Below are positions 1-11,010 of a stretch of DNA of 64,000 nucleotides, piece by piece. The stretch is from Dongia rigui (lineage in GTDB: Bacteria > Pseudomonadota > Alphaproteobacteria > Dongiales > Dongiaceae), in the NCBI RefSeq assembly GCF_034044635.1, contig NZ_JAXCLX010000001.1:1984001-2048000 (forward strand), given 5' to 3'. The notes beneath the pieces were generated by a model that was given only the letters and a program-made list of their open reading frames with translations, searched no databases and was not told the DNA's origin. How positions within the stretch are numbered: position 1 is the first letter of the stretch; each line of letters begins with the position of its first letter. The position numbers and the translations under genes are program-made.

Positions 1-1257
1 TGGGCCAAGCTCATGCAGCAGTTCGACCCCAAGGATCCGCAGAGCTCGGCCCTGCGCACGCATTGCCAAACGTCCGGCGTCTCGCTGCAGGAGCAGGACC
101 CCTACAACAACGTCATCCGCACCACGATCGAGGCAATGGCGGCGGTGCTGGGCGGCACACAGTCGCTGCACACCAATGCGCTGGATGAAGCAATCGCTTT
201 GCCGACGCCCTTTTCGGCCCATATCGCCCGCAACACGCAGCTGGTCATCCAGGAAGAAAGCGGCATTCCCGCCGTGATCGATCCTCTGGGCGGCAGCTAT
301 TATGTCGAGCACCTCACCGCCAGCCTGGTGGCTGCTGCCGAGAAACTCATCGCAGAGGTTGAAGGCCTGGGCGGCATGACCAAGGCGGTCGAGAGTGGCA
401 TGCCCAAGCTGCGCATCGAAGAAGCGGCGGCCAAGCGCCAGGCGCGGGTCGACCGGGCCGAAGATATCATCGTCGGCGTCAACAAGTATCAGCCGCGCGA
501 AGCGACACAGGTCGACGTGCTCGACATCGACAACAGCAAGGTGCGCGAACAACAGATCGCGCGCCTCAATGCGATGAAGGCACAGCGCGATGGTGCGAAG
601 GCGCAAGCCGCACTCGATGCGCTGCGTCAAGCGGCCAAGGACGGCACCGGCAATCTTCTGGCCCTCAGCGTCGCTGCCATGCGCGCGCGCTGCTCGGTGG
701 GCGAAGTGTCGTCGGCGCTGGAAGACGTGTTCACCCGCCACAAGGCCGAAGTGCGCTCGATCGCCGGCGTCTATGGCGCCGCCTATCGCGACGATCCCGA
801 TTTCGCGGCGATCCAATCCCATGTGAAGGAATTCGCCGCCGCCGAAGGCCGCCGCCCGCGCATGCTGGTGGTGAAGCTGGGACAGGACGGCCATGACCGC
901 GGCGCCAAGATCATCGCCACCGCCTTTGCCGATCTCGGCTTCGATGTCGATGTCGGGCCGTTGTTCCAGACACCGCAGGAGGCGGCGCGCCAGGCGATCG
1001 AGAACGACGTCCATGTCGTCGGCGTCTCGTCACAGGCGGCGGGGCACAAGACGCTGGTGCCGCAATTGATCGCGGCGCTGAAGGAGCAGGGCGCCGCCGA
1101 CATTCGGGTCATCTGCGGTGGCGTTATCCCGGCGCAGGATTACGGCGCCTTGCGTGATGCCGGTGTCGCGGCGATTTTCGGTCCTGGCACCAATATCCCG
1201 AAAGCGGCGGCGGAAGTTCTCGGACTTATCCATAAATCCGGCAGCAAGGCAGCCTGA
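1..1257 (+). CDS. scpA: Methylmalonyl-CoA mutase, C-terminal part (gene cut by window start)
   Basis: The reading frame is open from base 1, so only about the last 418 residues of a roughly 710-residue enzyme are here. The enzyme interconverts (R)-methylmalonyl-CoA and succinyl-CoA in propionate/odd-chain metabolism using adenosylcobalamin. The first part is the end of the substrate-binding barrel (residues [11 protein letters not shown], then [13 protein letters not shown]). A linker follows, then the B12-binding domain with the motif DGHDRG at 886-903; its histidine (codon at 892) is the lower cobalt ligand. Later glycine-rich stretches ([19 protein letters not shown]) fit the same Rossmann-like domain. 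I call the large catalytic subunit because barrel and B12 domain are on one chain. The small subunit, if present, would lie upstream of the window. Confidence 0.95.
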   Translation, partial: WAKLMQQFDPKDPQSSALRTHCQTSGVSLQEQDPYNNVIRTTIEAMAAVLGGTQSLHTNALDEAIALPTPFSAHIARNTQLVIQEESGIPAVIDPLGGSYYVEHLTASLVAAAEKLIAEVEGLGGMTKAVESGMPKLRIEEAAAKRQARVDRAEDIIVGVNKYQPREATQVDVLDIDNSKVREQQIARLNAMKAQRDGAKAQAALDALRQAAKDGTGNLLALSVAAMRARCSVGEVSSALEDVFTRHKAEVRSIAGVYGAAYRDDPDFAAIQSHVKEFAAAEGRRPRMLVVKLGQDGHDRGAKIIATAFADLGFDVDVGPLFQTPQEAARQAIENDVHVVGVSSQAAGHKTLVPQLIAALKEQGAADIRVICGGVIPAQDYGALRDAGVAAIFGPGTNIPKAAAEVLGLIHKSGSKAA

Positions 1258-1392
1258 ACCCCAGCCTAACCTCTTGATTTTCAGCCTCGACGGAACGTGA
1301 TTGGAGCCTTTCGCAGGCAGCGCCATTTCTCATCGTGAGAACTTTGTGTCGGGGCCGCCATTGGCAGGGCCCCTCAATGATGAGGGACGGTC

Positions 1393-1743
1393 ATGTCGCT
1401 GAAGAAAATCGCCGCAATTGCAGCTGCCATGCTGGCGGCCGCCAGCCTTCTGGCTGCCGTCCCGACCGAGGCCAAGCAGCCCAAGAAGGTGAAACCGCCA
1501 TTTGCGCTGACTGAGATCGACCGCAATGGCGATCGGAACATTTCCGCCAAGGAATGGAACTGGGCCGAGAAGCACGGCTATGACCGCCTCACCAGGCAGG
1601 GTAGCCAGGTAACGCGCAAGACCTACCAGGCCCATGTGAACCGTTATTACAGCTATGTCGATTGGCGCGACGATCACGCCGGCGCCACCTGGTACGGCCA
1701 TAAGACCGGCGGCACCGCGCCCTGGGAGCTGGACCACCGCTAA
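1393..1743 (+). CDS. Small secreted EF-hand protein
   Basis: A protein of 116 residues. The N-terminus is a typical signal peptide (KK, then an alanine-rich hydrophobic run, cleavage likely near residue 27 after TEA). Mature residues 43-54 (DRNGDRNISAKE) fit a calcium-binding EF-hand loop, with D43, N45, D47, S51 and E54 at the ligand positions. The rest is rich in Tyr, Trp, His and Arg and has no domain I recognise. A periplasmic calcium-binding or calcium-sensing role is inferred only from the loop. The gene stands alone. Its leader (about 1350-1390) contains short inverted repeats rich in GGGGCC/GGCCCC, too weak to call a regulator. Confidence 0.7.
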   Translation: MSLKKIAAIAAAMLAAASLLAAVPTEAKQPKKVKPPFALTEIDRNGDRNISAKEWNWAEKHGYDRLTRQGSQVTRKTYQAHVNRYYSYVDWRDDHAGATWYGHKTGGTAPWELDHR

Positions 1744-1995
1744 ACCGCCATGCCGTAGCGTCGCCCGGCCGGTCGCGCGGATCTAACGGCCTTGTCACGC
1801 CGGCGCCAATTGCACCTTTTCCGCCAATGGCTTAGAGTCGAGCCTTCATTTTCTGCCTGAACCACTGGTTGGGGCTGAAGCCGGCCTGCCCGCCTAGATA
1901 CAGCGTGGGCGTCGCCGGCTGAATTGCCAATCGCGGGAGAATCAGGCGGGGGGTCGGGTTTGAGCGGCCTGAAAAAAGGCGCGGGGGCGAAGGTC

Positions 1996-4900
1996 ATGGG
2001 CAAGGGCGATCAGGATTCCGGCACGGCGCGCAGCCTCCTCAAGGCCGCCGCTGGAAACGACCCGGCCACCCGCCACCACAAGCGCGCGGTCCTCCTTGGC
2101 ACCCTGCTGACGGTCGCCTGGTTCATCGCCTATGGCTGGCATGTGGCCGACGCGGTCGGGGTCGAGAACCTGCAGGACCTGATGCCGGCCGAGCTGGCGC
2201 AGATCATCATCGCCTTGTTCGCACCCGCCGTCTTCGTCTGGGTCGTCATCGGCTATGTCATGCGCGGGCGCGATCTTGAACGCCAGACGGCGCTGCTGGC
2301 CCAGCAGCTCAACATGTTGACCTATCCCAACCCGCAGGCCGAGCAGCGCGTCGCCACCGTGGCCGACGCCATCCGCCGCCAGACCATCGAATTGAAGGCC
2401 GCGACCGAGGATGCCGCGGCAGCACTCGCCCAGATCGAAAACCGCTTCCAGCACCAGCGCGGCGACCTCGACGCCGCCGCCAAGGCGGTGCGTGTCGAAA
2501 CCGAAGGCGTCGCGGCGCAATTGGGCCAGCAGCGCCAGCTGCTTGCCGACATGCAGACGGTGCTGGGCGAACAAAAGGCCGCGCTGAAGAAAGCGGGCGA
2601 TCAGGAGACGCAGGCGCTGCAGGCGATCGCCGCCGATTCCGCCGAGCGCGTGGTCGCTGCCTTCGAGGCCAAACGCCAGGACATCAACGACATCCTGGAA
2701 CGCGTGCTCGATCACGGCTCATCGGTGCGCGATGCGGTGGAGCGGCAGGCCGAGATCCTCGCCGACAGCGCCGAGAAGGCGACGCAGGGCATGCGCAGCG
2801 AACTCACCCTTCTCGCCCGGCGCCTCGACGAGGCCGGCGAAGCGGCCAGGCGCGAAGGTCGGGCGCTTGCCGAAGCGGGCGACCAGCAGCTGGCCTCGAT
2901 CAACGAGATCATCGGCAAGGCAGCGCGCGAATTCAACCAGCAGCTCGACGCCCTCAGTCGCAGCACGGTCGAGGCGATCGATGCCGGCAAGCGCCATTCG
3001 GTGGAAGCCGAGGGTGCACTGCGCCAGGTCGTCGCCGAAATCGCCGCCCAGGCCGGGCGCCACGCCAATGACGTGGCGCAGGCCCTGGCGCTGCAGCTGC
3101 AAGGCATCAACGCGGCCAAAGCCCAGGCGATCGATGCCGGCGAGGAATTGCAGGCCGCCTTGACCACGCAGGCGGCGCGCTTGTCCGAGCGCACCACCGA
3201 TGCCTTCGCCCAGATGCGCGGCGAGATCGCGCAGGAGATCGCGACCCTCAAGGAGAGCGAAGACAAGGCGGCAGCGCGCTACCGCGAACTGGACCGCAAC
3301 ATGGCGGCCCATCTTGGCGCCCTCGACAAGGCCTTCGAGACGGCGGGGAGTGCCTTGGAATCGCGCTCGGCTGCCGAGCAGGCAAGCATCACGGCAGCCA
3401 CCGAGGCGACCGAGACCCGCATCAACGCGGTCCTTGCCGCGATTGAGCGGCAGAGCCGCGACATGCACGACCAGGCGGAGGCGAGTGCCGAGCGCTTTGC
3501 CAATACCTTGCGGCGCCATCACGAGCTGGTCTCGGCGACGGCGACCGCGACAGTGGGCGAAGTCATGCGCAAGACCACCGAGATCCAGCGCCAGATGCGC
3601 GAGGAGGGCGATCTGTCGGTTGCCGCTGCCAAGTCGCTGGCCGAGGATTTCACCAATTCGCTGGCCCGCATCGGCGAGATCGTCGCCGAAAGCTCGACCC
3701 GCGCCAGAAACGACAATGCGCTGCTGGAAGAGACCACGCGCCATCAATCGGAGCGCCTCACTGCTGCGGCCCTTGCCGCCGCCGAACAGTTCCGCACCTC
3801 GCTCGACCGCATGTCCGGTGACACGGCGACGATGATCCGGGCGCTGATGGACAAGATCAGCGAGCAGAACCAGGCGGTGAAATCGGCGCTTCGTACCGAG
3901 GCAACCGATTTCCAGGAAGCGACGGGCCGCGTCGGCGAGCAGATCGGCCAGCGCTTTGCCGAAATGCTCAAATCGATCGAAGCTGTGGCCGCCACGGCCA
4001 GCACCGAAACCGATGGCCTCGTCGCCAAAGTCGACGCGCAAGGAGCGCGCCTCAACATCGCCGCCGATGCAGCGGCCCAGCGCCTGCGCCAGCAGATCGA
4101 TGCCGAGACGGCAAAGCTTGCCGAACTCGGCGAGGCGGCCGATACGCGGCATGGCGATCTGGTGAAGGCCATCGACAATGCCCATGCCGCGTTGAGCGGT
4201 GCCGCCGATTCCCATGCCGAGCGCTTCGGCAGCCTGCTGAAGCGGCAGGAGGAGCGTTTGGCCGTCCTGGGCGACGCCCAGGAAGCGACCAGCCGGCGCC
4301 TGGGCCAGACGGTGGATGCACAAGGACATCTGCTGGAACAAGCAGCCGACCGCGCCGCCGAGCGCCTGGCACAGCGGCTGCGCGAAAACGAGATAGCGTT
4401 GTCCGCCGGCATCGCCGCCCTGGTCGCCGAGACGAAAACGCTCGACGCCACGGTCGCCACCCAGCGTGAGAAGCTCAGTGAAGCCGGCAACGAAGCCAGC
4501 GCCAGGATCCGCGCCGAGCTTGATACGCATGCCGTATCACTCAACCGGATGGCCGGCGATCTTGCCGCCACGGTCGGCCTGCTGAGCCAGGCAGTCGATG
4601 CCGAAGGTGTCGCCCTGGCGCGGGCGCTGCAATCGAGCAGCGACAAGACCATGGCAGATTTGCGCGCCGAGACAGAACGCCAGCAGGTCGCCATGACGGC
4701 CCATGCCGAAACCTTGTTGGCGCGCCTCCGCGCCAATGAAACCGCCATCACCGCCAATGTGAACGATGTGATGGAGCGGGCGGCGACCCTGGATACGGCC
4801 ATTGCCGACCAGCGCCAGCGCCTCTCTGACGCCGGCAATGCTGCAACCAGCCAGATCCGCGGCGAGTTGGACGCCCACGCCGTGGCACTCAACGAGATGG

Positions 4901-7900
4901 CAGCGGGCCTTGCCGCCTCGGTGCAAATGCTGAGCCGCGCCGTCACCGCCGAACAGGCGACGCTCACGCAGCATTTCCAGGCGACCGGCGAGAAGGCACT
5001 GGGCGATCTTCGCGCCGAGAATGAGCGGCAGCGCCAGTCGATGAGCGATCATGCCGAGGCCCTGCTCACCCATCTGCGCGGCAATGGTACCGCCATCGAC
5101 GCCCAGGTGAAGGACGTGCTGGAACGGGCGGCGACACTCGACAGCGTCATCGCCCAGCAGCGCGAGCGCCTGCGCGAGGCGGGCGAGGCGGCGAGCGGCC
5201 AGATGCGCAGCGAGCTCGACGCCCATGCGGCCCGGATTGAGGCCATGGCGGCCGGCATCGGCGAGAAGGTCGCCGGCCTCACCGCCACCATCGGCACGGA
5301 AAGCGGTCGCCTGGATGAGAATTTCCGCCACACCACCGACCAGACCATCGCGCGGCTAAAGGAGGCCTTCACCGCCCAGGAAGGCGAAATCGACCGCATC
5401 GCCGCGGCCCTCGGCCTCAAGGTGTCGGGGCTTGGCGACACGGTGAAAAGCGAGAGCCTTGCCCTCGCCGACGCGATCCAGAGCGCTGGCGACGGCGCGG
5501 TAGCGCGCCTTAAAGGCGAGATCGAGCGGCAGATCTCCGGCATGGAGGGCCTCACCGCCACGCTGATCACGCGGACGACGGCGCTCGACGGCACGATCCT
5601 CAGCCAGCGCGACCACCTGGTCGAAGCGGCGGCGGCGGCGGCCGAGGGGTTCCGCGACATCCTGCGGCGCCAGGCCGACGAATTCGTATCGGCGGCCGAG
5701 GCGGTCGCCAGCCGGTCGGCAGCACTTGAAGGCATCACCCACGCCCAGCGCGACGAGCTGATCGCCGCGTCGAAACATGCCGCCGAGCATTTCGCCGGCG
5801 CCTTGCGCCTGCAGGCGCAGGAGATTGCTGCCGCCACGGCCGCAGCCGTGCAGCAGACGGAAGGCCTGGGTGCCGCCGCCCGCGTGCAGGCCGAAAATCT
5901 TGCCGCCATGATGGCCGAGAGCACGCGCCGCTTCGAAAGCGTCACCGCCGAGCATGGCGCCAGCCTGGCGGATGCCGGCGAGAAGGCCGGCAATGCCGTG
6001 CGCGAGAAACTGGCCACGCAATATGCCGAGATCGATCGCCGCTTTGCCGAGATCGTGGCCCAGGGCGACAAGCTGCATGGGAGCGCCGACGAACAGGCCG
6101 TGACCCTGGGCAAGGCCGCCGAACAAGCCGCCCAGGTGGCAATCGCCATGCGCGATGCGCTGGCTGACCAGGCCCGCCAAGTGGGGATTGTCGGCCTCGA
6201 GATCAACGAGAAGGCGCTCGAGGCCGGCCGCGTCATGCAGCGCCAGGCGGGTGACCTGGCCGAGGCCCTGGGTGCCATCGTGCAAAAGAATGCCGCGACC
6301 CTGAAAACCGCCACCGAACAGGCGGGCGTTCAGGCGATCGAACTGGGTCAATCGTTGATGCGCCAGAACGACGATCTGGCCACGGCCCTTGGCCGCACGC
6401 AGGCCGCCACCACCGAGATCCGCAATGCCCTCAAGGCGCAGATCGAGGAATTGTCGGCAGTGACACAGAAGGTCGAAGTCGAAGCCCGCGTCATCGGCAC
6501 CGTGTTCCGTACCGAGGCCGATACCTTGCGCGAGGCGGCGGAGAAGGCATCAGGCACGGCCGGCGATCTGCAACAGCGCATGCGCGACGGCCTTGCCTCG
6601 CTGGACGACATCGCGACTGCGGCGTTGGCCAAGGCATCGCAATTGCACCAGGACGTGGCGCGTCAGAGCGAATTGGTGAAGCAGGCGACCGAGGAGGGCG
6701 GCAAGCGCACGGCGGAACTGGCCGGTCTTTATGAGGGCCATGCGCGGCAATTGTCGCAGGCCTCGGAAATGGCGCGCGACAAGCTGGAGCAGATGGGAAA
6801 ATCGCTGGCCGCACAGGCCGAGATTCTCTCCACCATCACCGACCAGGCGGTTGGACGCCAGCAGCAGCTCAACGTGACGCTGGGCCAGCGCGTCGAGCAA
6901 CTGGCAGCGGTCGGCAAGGAAGGCCAGCAGCAGCTCTCCACGCTCAACATCTCGGCGCAGAACCTTGCTGAATTCCTGCGCGGCACCACGTCGGAAAGCA
7001 CGCGTCAAGCCAAGGACACGATCCAGCTGTTCCGCGACGGTGCCGAGGCGCTGTCGCAGGTGACGAAGAAGGCGGCGCAGCAGGTGAACGGCGTCAAGGC
7101 AGCGGTCGGCGAGCAGATCACCGAGCTCAGCGATCTCTCGGTCAAGGTCCATGACATGGCCGAGCAGGTGCGTGGCCAGCTCCGCGCCCAGGCTAAGGAA
7201 TTCTCGGACGCCGCCGCAGCCGCCAAGGCCTCGGCGGAAGGCGCGCGCGGCGACGCGCAGCAGGCCTCGGAAATCCTCAACCGACAGGTGGAATCGCTGG
7301 CCCAGGCCGCGGCGCGCATGAACCAGCACTTGTCCGGGCTCGGCAGCGATATCGACAAGCGCATCGAGGCGATGAGCCGAGCCGCCGAAAACGCCGCTGG
7401 CCGCGTCGGCGCCATCGGGCAGAGCTTCGAGCGGCAGGCAGAAGGATTCGGCCGCGCTCTCGACCTCGCCCAGGCCAAGGCAGCCGAGCTTGGCGAAGCG
7501 TTCCGCACGCAGAGCCTCGATCTTGCCAAGACCTCGCAGATCGCGCTGGAGCGCATCGACAAGCTGCGCGAGACCCAGACCAATTCGACCCGCGACAGCT
7601 TCCTGCGCGCGGCCTCGGTAATGATCGAGGAGCTGAACGGCCTGGCGCTCGACATCCACAGTCTCCTCGACAACGAGGTGCCGGAGGATATCTGGAAGCG
7701 CTACCGCGAAGGCGACCGCTCGGTCTTCGCCAGGCGGCTGTTCCGCAACAAGGATACCTACGTCATCCCGGCGATCGAGCAACGCTACAACCGCGACGAA
7801 CGCTTCCACGACATCGTCGATCGGTACATCAAGAAGTTCGAGGACCTGTTGGCCCAATCCGCCAAGGCGGACCCCGAGGCGGTACTCAACGCCGCCATTA

Positions 7901-7968
7901 TCACGGCCGATGTCGGCAAGCTCTATCTGGTGATGGCCAAGAGCCTGGGCCGCAGCCTGGAGAATTGA
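1996..7968 (+). CDS. Giant membrane-anchored coiled-coil protein (about 1,990 residues), TipN-like architecture
   Basis: The frame is open from a TTG at 1924; I prefer the ATG at 1996, which removes 24 low-complexity residues, but a TTG at 1960 after a G-rich stretch is also possible. Two hydrophobic segments come first (VLLGTLLTVAWFIAYGW and IIIALFAPAVFVWVVIGYV), so the protein is anchored in the inner membrane by a hairpin near its N-terminus. Nearly all the rest is Ala/Glu/Gln/Arg-rich heptad-like sequence predicted to form long coiled coils, including exact-period repeats (see 4441-5484). The last ~130 residues are different: a compact conserved-looking domain (DIWKRYREGDRSVFARRL, then ITADVGKLYLVMAKSLGRS). 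Architecture resembles the alphaproteobacterial polarity factor TipN but it is about twice as long, so homology is only a hypothesis. A scaffold or envelope-spanning role is inference. No operon partner is evident. Confidence 0.85.
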   Translation: MGKGDQDSGTARSLLKAAAGNDPATRHHKRAVLLGTLLTVAWFIAYGWHVADAVGVENLQDLMPAELAQIIIALFAPAVFVWVVIGYVMRGRDLERQTALLAQQLNMLTYPNPQAEQRVATVADAIRRQTIELKAATEDAAAALAQIENRFQHQRGDLDAAAKAVRVETEGVAAQLGQQRQLLADMQTVLGEQKAALKKAGDQETQALQAIAADSAERVVAAFEAKRQDINDILERVLDHGSSVRDAVERQAEILADSAEKATQGMRSELTLLARRLDEAGEAARREGRALAEAGDQQLASINEIIGKAAREFNQQLDALSRSTVEAIDAGKRHSVEAEGALRQVVAEIAAQAGRHANDVAQALALQLQGINAAKAQAIDAGEELQAALTTQAARLSERTTDAFAQMRGEIAQEIATLKESEDKAAARYRELDRNMAAHLGALDKAFETAGSALESRSAAEQASITAATEATETRINAVLAAIERQSRDMHDQAEASAERFANTLRRHHELVSATATATVGEVMRKTTEIQRQMREEGDLSVAAAKSLAEDFTNSLARIGEIVAESSTRARNDNALLEETTRHQSERLTAAALAAAEQFRTSLDRMSGDTATMIRALMDKISEQNQAVKSALRTEATDFQEATGRVGEQIGQRFAEMLKSIEAVAATASTETDGLVAKVDAQGARLNIAADAAAQRLRQQIDAETAKLAELGEAADTRHGDLVKAIDNAHAALSGAADSHAERFGSLLKRQEERLAVLGDAQEATSRRLGQTVDAQGHLLEQAADRAAERLAQRLRENEIALSAGIAALVAETKTLDATVATQREKLSEAGNEASARIRAELDTHAVSLNRMAGDLAATVGLLSQAVDAEGVALARALQSSSDKTMADLRAETERQQVAMTAHAETLLARLRANETAITANVNDVMERAATLDTAIADQRQRLSDAGNAATSQIRGELDAHAVALNEMAAGLAASVQMLSRAVTAEQATLTQHFQATGEKALGDLRAENERQRQSMSDHAEALLTHLRGNGTAIDAQVKDVLERAATLDSVIAQQRERLREAGEAASGQMRSELDAHAARIEAMAAGIGEKVAGLTATIGTESGRLDENFRHTTDQTIARLKEAFTAQEGEIDRIAAALGLKVSGLGDTVKSESLALADAIQSAGDGAVARLKGEIERQISGMEGLTATLITRTTALDGTILSQRDHLVEAAAAAAEGFRDILRRQADEFVSAAEAVASRSAALEGITHAQRDELIAASKHAAEHFAGALRLQAQEIAAATAAAVQQTEGLGAAARVQAENLAAMMAESTRRFESVTAEHGASLADAGEKAGNAVREKLATQYAEIDRRFAEIVAQGDKLHGSADEQAVTLGKAAEQAAQVAIAMRDALADQARQVGIVGLEINEKALEAGRVMQRQAGDLAEALGAIVQKNAATLKTATEQAGVQAIELGQSLMRQNDDLATALGRTQAATTEIRNALKAQIEELSAVTQKVEVEARVIGTVFRTEADTLREAAEKASGTAGDLQQRMRDGLASLDDIATAALAKASQLHQDVARQSELVKQATEEGGKRTAELAGLYEGHARQLSQASEMARDKLEQMGKSLAAQAEILSTITDQAVGRQQQLNVTLGQRVEQLAAVGKEGQQQLSTLNISAQNLAEFLRGTTSESTRQAKDTIQLFRDGAEALSQVTKKAAQQVNGVKAAVGEQITELSDLSVKVHDMAEQVRGQLRAQAKEFSDAAAAAKASAEGARGDAQQASEILNRQVESLAQAAARMNQHLSGLGSDIDKRIEAMSRAAENAAGRVGAIGQSFERQAEGFGRALDLAQAKAAELGEAFRTQSLDLAKTSQIALERIDKLRETQTNSTRDSFLRAASVMIEELNGLALDIHSLLDNEVPEDIWKRYREGDRSVFARRLFRNKDTYVIPAIEQRYNRDERFHDIVDRYIKKFEDLLAQSAKADPEAVLNAAIITADVGKLYLVMAKSLGRSLEN
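4441..5484 (+). repeat. Three tandem 116-residue repeats inside the coiled-coil gene
   Basis: The codons for L-D in the phrases TLDATVATQREKLSEAGN, TLDTAIADQRQRLSDAGN and TLDSVIAQQRERLREAGE begin at 4441, 4789 and 5137, exactly 348 bases (116 codons) apart. Each unit continues with a matching segment (ELDAHAVALNEMA-like, then an AETLLARLR/AEALLTHLR-like phrase). The third unit decays in its second half. Related shorter phrases recur later (LDGTILSQRDHL near 5584, LEGITHAQRDEL near 5725). The units are diverged at DNA level, so they are old internal duplications, not a recent tandem expansion. Confidence 0.85.
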
Positions 7969-8238
7969 GCGACGTCGCAATTTGGTCAGTCGTCATCCGA
8001 AAGGAGCAGCAGCGGGCCTGGCTGGCTGCGCAGGAAGCCGGGTTTACTGGCATAATTCGACCCGCCAAAGACAGGGCGGCGGGAGCGATCAATGCACCAG
8101 CCGCATACCGACGATCGCCTGGGCGATGGACTGGCCGCCAGATGCATTTAGGGGCGTGGGGCGTCTTCACAAAAGTCATTTGCTTAACAGGCGCCAAACG
8201 CGATCATGGCGCCATCTGGCACAGAGTACGGGCACCCC

Positions 8239-9438
8239 ATGGCACAAGACTTTGCAACCCACACCGCCGACATCCTGGCCGGCATCCGCGCCGATGGCTT
8301 CTGGAAGGCCGAGCGCGTCATCGCCACGCCCCAGGGGGCCGATATCGCGCTCGCTGACGGGCGGCAGGTCCTCAATTTCTGCGCCAACAATTACCTGGGC
8401 CTGGCCGACGATGCCCGGCTCATCGATGCCGCCAAGGACGCGCTTGATGCCCATGGCTTCGGCATGGCGTCAGTACGCTTCATCTGCGGGACCCAGGACA
8501 TCCACAAGCGGCTCGAGGCCGACATCGCGCGCTTCCTCGGCACCGAGGACGCGATCCTCTATTCCTCTTGTTTCGACGCCAATGGCGGGCTGTTCGAGAC
8601 CCTGCTGGGCGAAGAAGACGCGATCATCTCCGACGCGCTCAACCATGCCTCGATCATCGATGGCGTCCGCCTCTCCAAGGCCAAGCGCTTCCGCTATGCC
8701 AATAACGACCCGGCCGATCTCGAGGCCAAATTGAAGGAGGCTGATGCCGCCGGCGCCCGCTTCAAGCTCATCGCCACCGACGGCGTTTTCTCGATGGACG
8801 GGATCATCGCCGATCTCAAGGCCGTCACGGATCTCGCCGCCCGCTACAACGCCCAGGTCATGGTCGATGACAGCCATGCCGTCGGCTTCGTCGGCGAGGG
8901 TGGCCGCGGGTCGGCGGAATATCGCGGCGTGCAGAACAAAATCGATCTTTTCACCGGCACCTTCGGCAAGGCGTTGGGCGGTGCATCGGGCGGCTATATC
9001 GCCGGGCGGCGCGGGCCCATCGATCTGCTGCGCCAGCGCTCGCGGCCGTACCTTTTTTCCAACTCGCTGATGCCGGCGATCGTGGGCGCCACCAGCGCCT
9101 GCCTCGGCCTCATCGCCTCTGACGAGGGTCGCGCGCTGCGCGGTCGCCTGGTCGAGAACGGGCGGCATTTCCGCCAGGCGATGAGCGCGCTGGGCTTCCG
9201 CCTGGTTCCTGGCGAGCATCCGATCATCCCGGTCATGCTGGGCGATGCCAAGCTGGCGACCGCCATGGCCGACGCGTTGCTGCAGGAAGGCATCTATGTA
9301 ATCGGCTTCTCCTATCCCGTGGTGCCCAAGGGCCAGGCGCGCATCCGCACGCAGATGTCGGCCGCCCATTCCCGTGAAGACATCGACCGCGCCGTCACAG
9401 CCTTTGCCAAGGTCGGCAAGGCCCTCGGCGCGATTTGA
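8239..9438 (+). CDS. kbl: 2-amino-3-ketobutyrate CoA ligase (glycine C-acetyltransferase)
   Basis: A PLP enzyme of 399 residues that cleaves 2-amino-3-ketobutyrate with CoA to glycine and acetyl-CoA, the second step of threonine degradation. It is a fold-type I alpha-oxoamine synthase: the PLP lysine is K244 in [15 protein letters not shown], the same number as in the E. coli enzyme, and DDSHAVGF carries the ring-contacting Asp/His. I chose ATG 8239 (MAQDFATH) over the frame's earlier ATG at 8206 because it gives the family's usual length. It is followed 11 bases later by tdh, the classical kbl-tdh operon. The 270 bases upstream (7969-8238) hold no gene I can support. Confidence 0.96.
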   Translation: MAQDFATHTADILAGIRADGFWKAERVIATPQGADIALADGRQVLNFCANNYLGLADDARLIDAAKDALDAHGFGMASVRFICGTQDIHKRLEADIARFLGTEDAILYSSCFDANGGLFETLLGEEDAIISDALNHASIIDGVRLSKAKRFRYANNDPADLEAKLKEADAAGARFKLIATDGVFSMDGIIADLKAVTDLAARYNAQVMVDDSHAVGFVGEGGRGSAEYRGVQNKIDLFTGTFGKALGGASGGYIAGRRGPIDLLRQRSRPYLFSNSLMPAIVGATSACLGLIASDEGRALRGRLVENGRHFRQAMSALGFRLVPGEHPIIPVMLGDAKLATAMADALLQEGIYVIGFSYPVVPKGQARIRTQMSAAHSREDIDRAVTAFAKVGKALGAI

Positions 9439-9449
9439 AGGAGGACATG

Positions 9450-10475
<1,026 letters not shown>

Positions 10476-10505
10476 TCAAAGAAAAGAGACGTCGCGCCAA
10501 AAAAA

Positions 10506-10526
10506 GACCCGCCCAGAGGGCGGGTC
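10506..10526 (-). terminator. Intrinsic terminator between convergent tdh and the 114-residue protein gene
   Basis: Perfect nine-base arms GACCCGCCC and GGGCGGGTC around AGA. On the minus strand the hairpin is followed directly by a run of seven T, so it is a strong terminator for the minus-strand gene at 10596-10940. On the plus strand it may also help end tdh, though there is no T run on that side. Confidence 0.88.
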
Positions 10527-10595
10527 AGGAGCATGGCTGGCAACGTAGGGGGAAACTCAAATCGATCGCGACTGAATAGGGGAGTCTCAGTCGAA

Positions 10596-10940
10596 TTAAT
10601 GCGTGGTCTTGCTCTTTGGTTCCTTGGTTTCTTCGGTCGGAATGACAACGCCAGCGACCTTGCCGTTCGAGGCAGCACCGTCGCCTTCCGGATTGCCGTC
10701 AACGCCCAGGATCTGGATCGCCTCGCGCACCGAACGCAGACGCTCGGCCGTGCTCGACGAACCGGGACCGGTCATGTTTTCTTCCGCAGCCACCAGCAAC
10801 AGGCCCAAATCATAATCCCATTGCTGCAGCAATTTGAGTTTCTGCGGTCGTGAGAGATCGTCGTCGGCCAGCAGTTTTGCCGGATTGCCATAGGCCTTGT
10901 CGACGTCCTGCATGGCCGTGTCGAATTGCTTCTGCTGCAT
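10596..10940 (-). CDS. Conserved small cytoplasmic protein of unknown function
   Basis: A 114-residue protein starting at 10940 (MQQKQFDTAMQDVDKAYG); GGAGG seven bases upstream supports this over the frame's earlier ATG at 10958. The N-terminal ~60 residues look like an alpha-helical module (KLLADDDLSRPQKLKLLQQW, then a VAAEENM phrase). The middle contains SSSTAERLRSVREAIQILG, and the C-terminus is a charged, probably disordered tail. There is no signal peptide or membrane segment. I recall similar proteins in other Rhodospirillales but know of no function. It lies just downstream, on the same strand, of the 24-residue membrane peptide gene at 11011-11085, and ends at a strong terminator. Confidence 0.75.
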   Translation of the reverse strand: MQQKQFDTAMQDVDKAYGNPAKLLADDDLSRPQKLKLLQQWDYDLGLLLVAAEENMTGPGSSSTAERLRSVREAIQILGVDGNPEGDGAASNGKVAGVVIPTEETKEPKSKTTH

Positions 10941-11010
10941 GGCATTTCCTCCGCGCATCGTGATGCGATCGCTTACATGTTGAAACGGGCAGCGACTGCC
11001 GGGGTTCCCG

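Noticed and set aside
1225-1235. TTATCCATA resembling a DnaA box
   Set aside because: Single site with a mismatch, inside the mutase gene. No cluster of DnaA boxes or AT-rich unwinding region was seen, so oriC is not claimed.
2719-7980. Long open frames on the minus strand opposite the coiled-coil gene (up to about 600 codons)
   Set aside because: They are mirror images of a GC-rich, Ala/Glu/Arg-rich coding sequence, with no domain, start signal or sensible composition; the plus-strand frame has membrane segments and coiled-coil periodicity.
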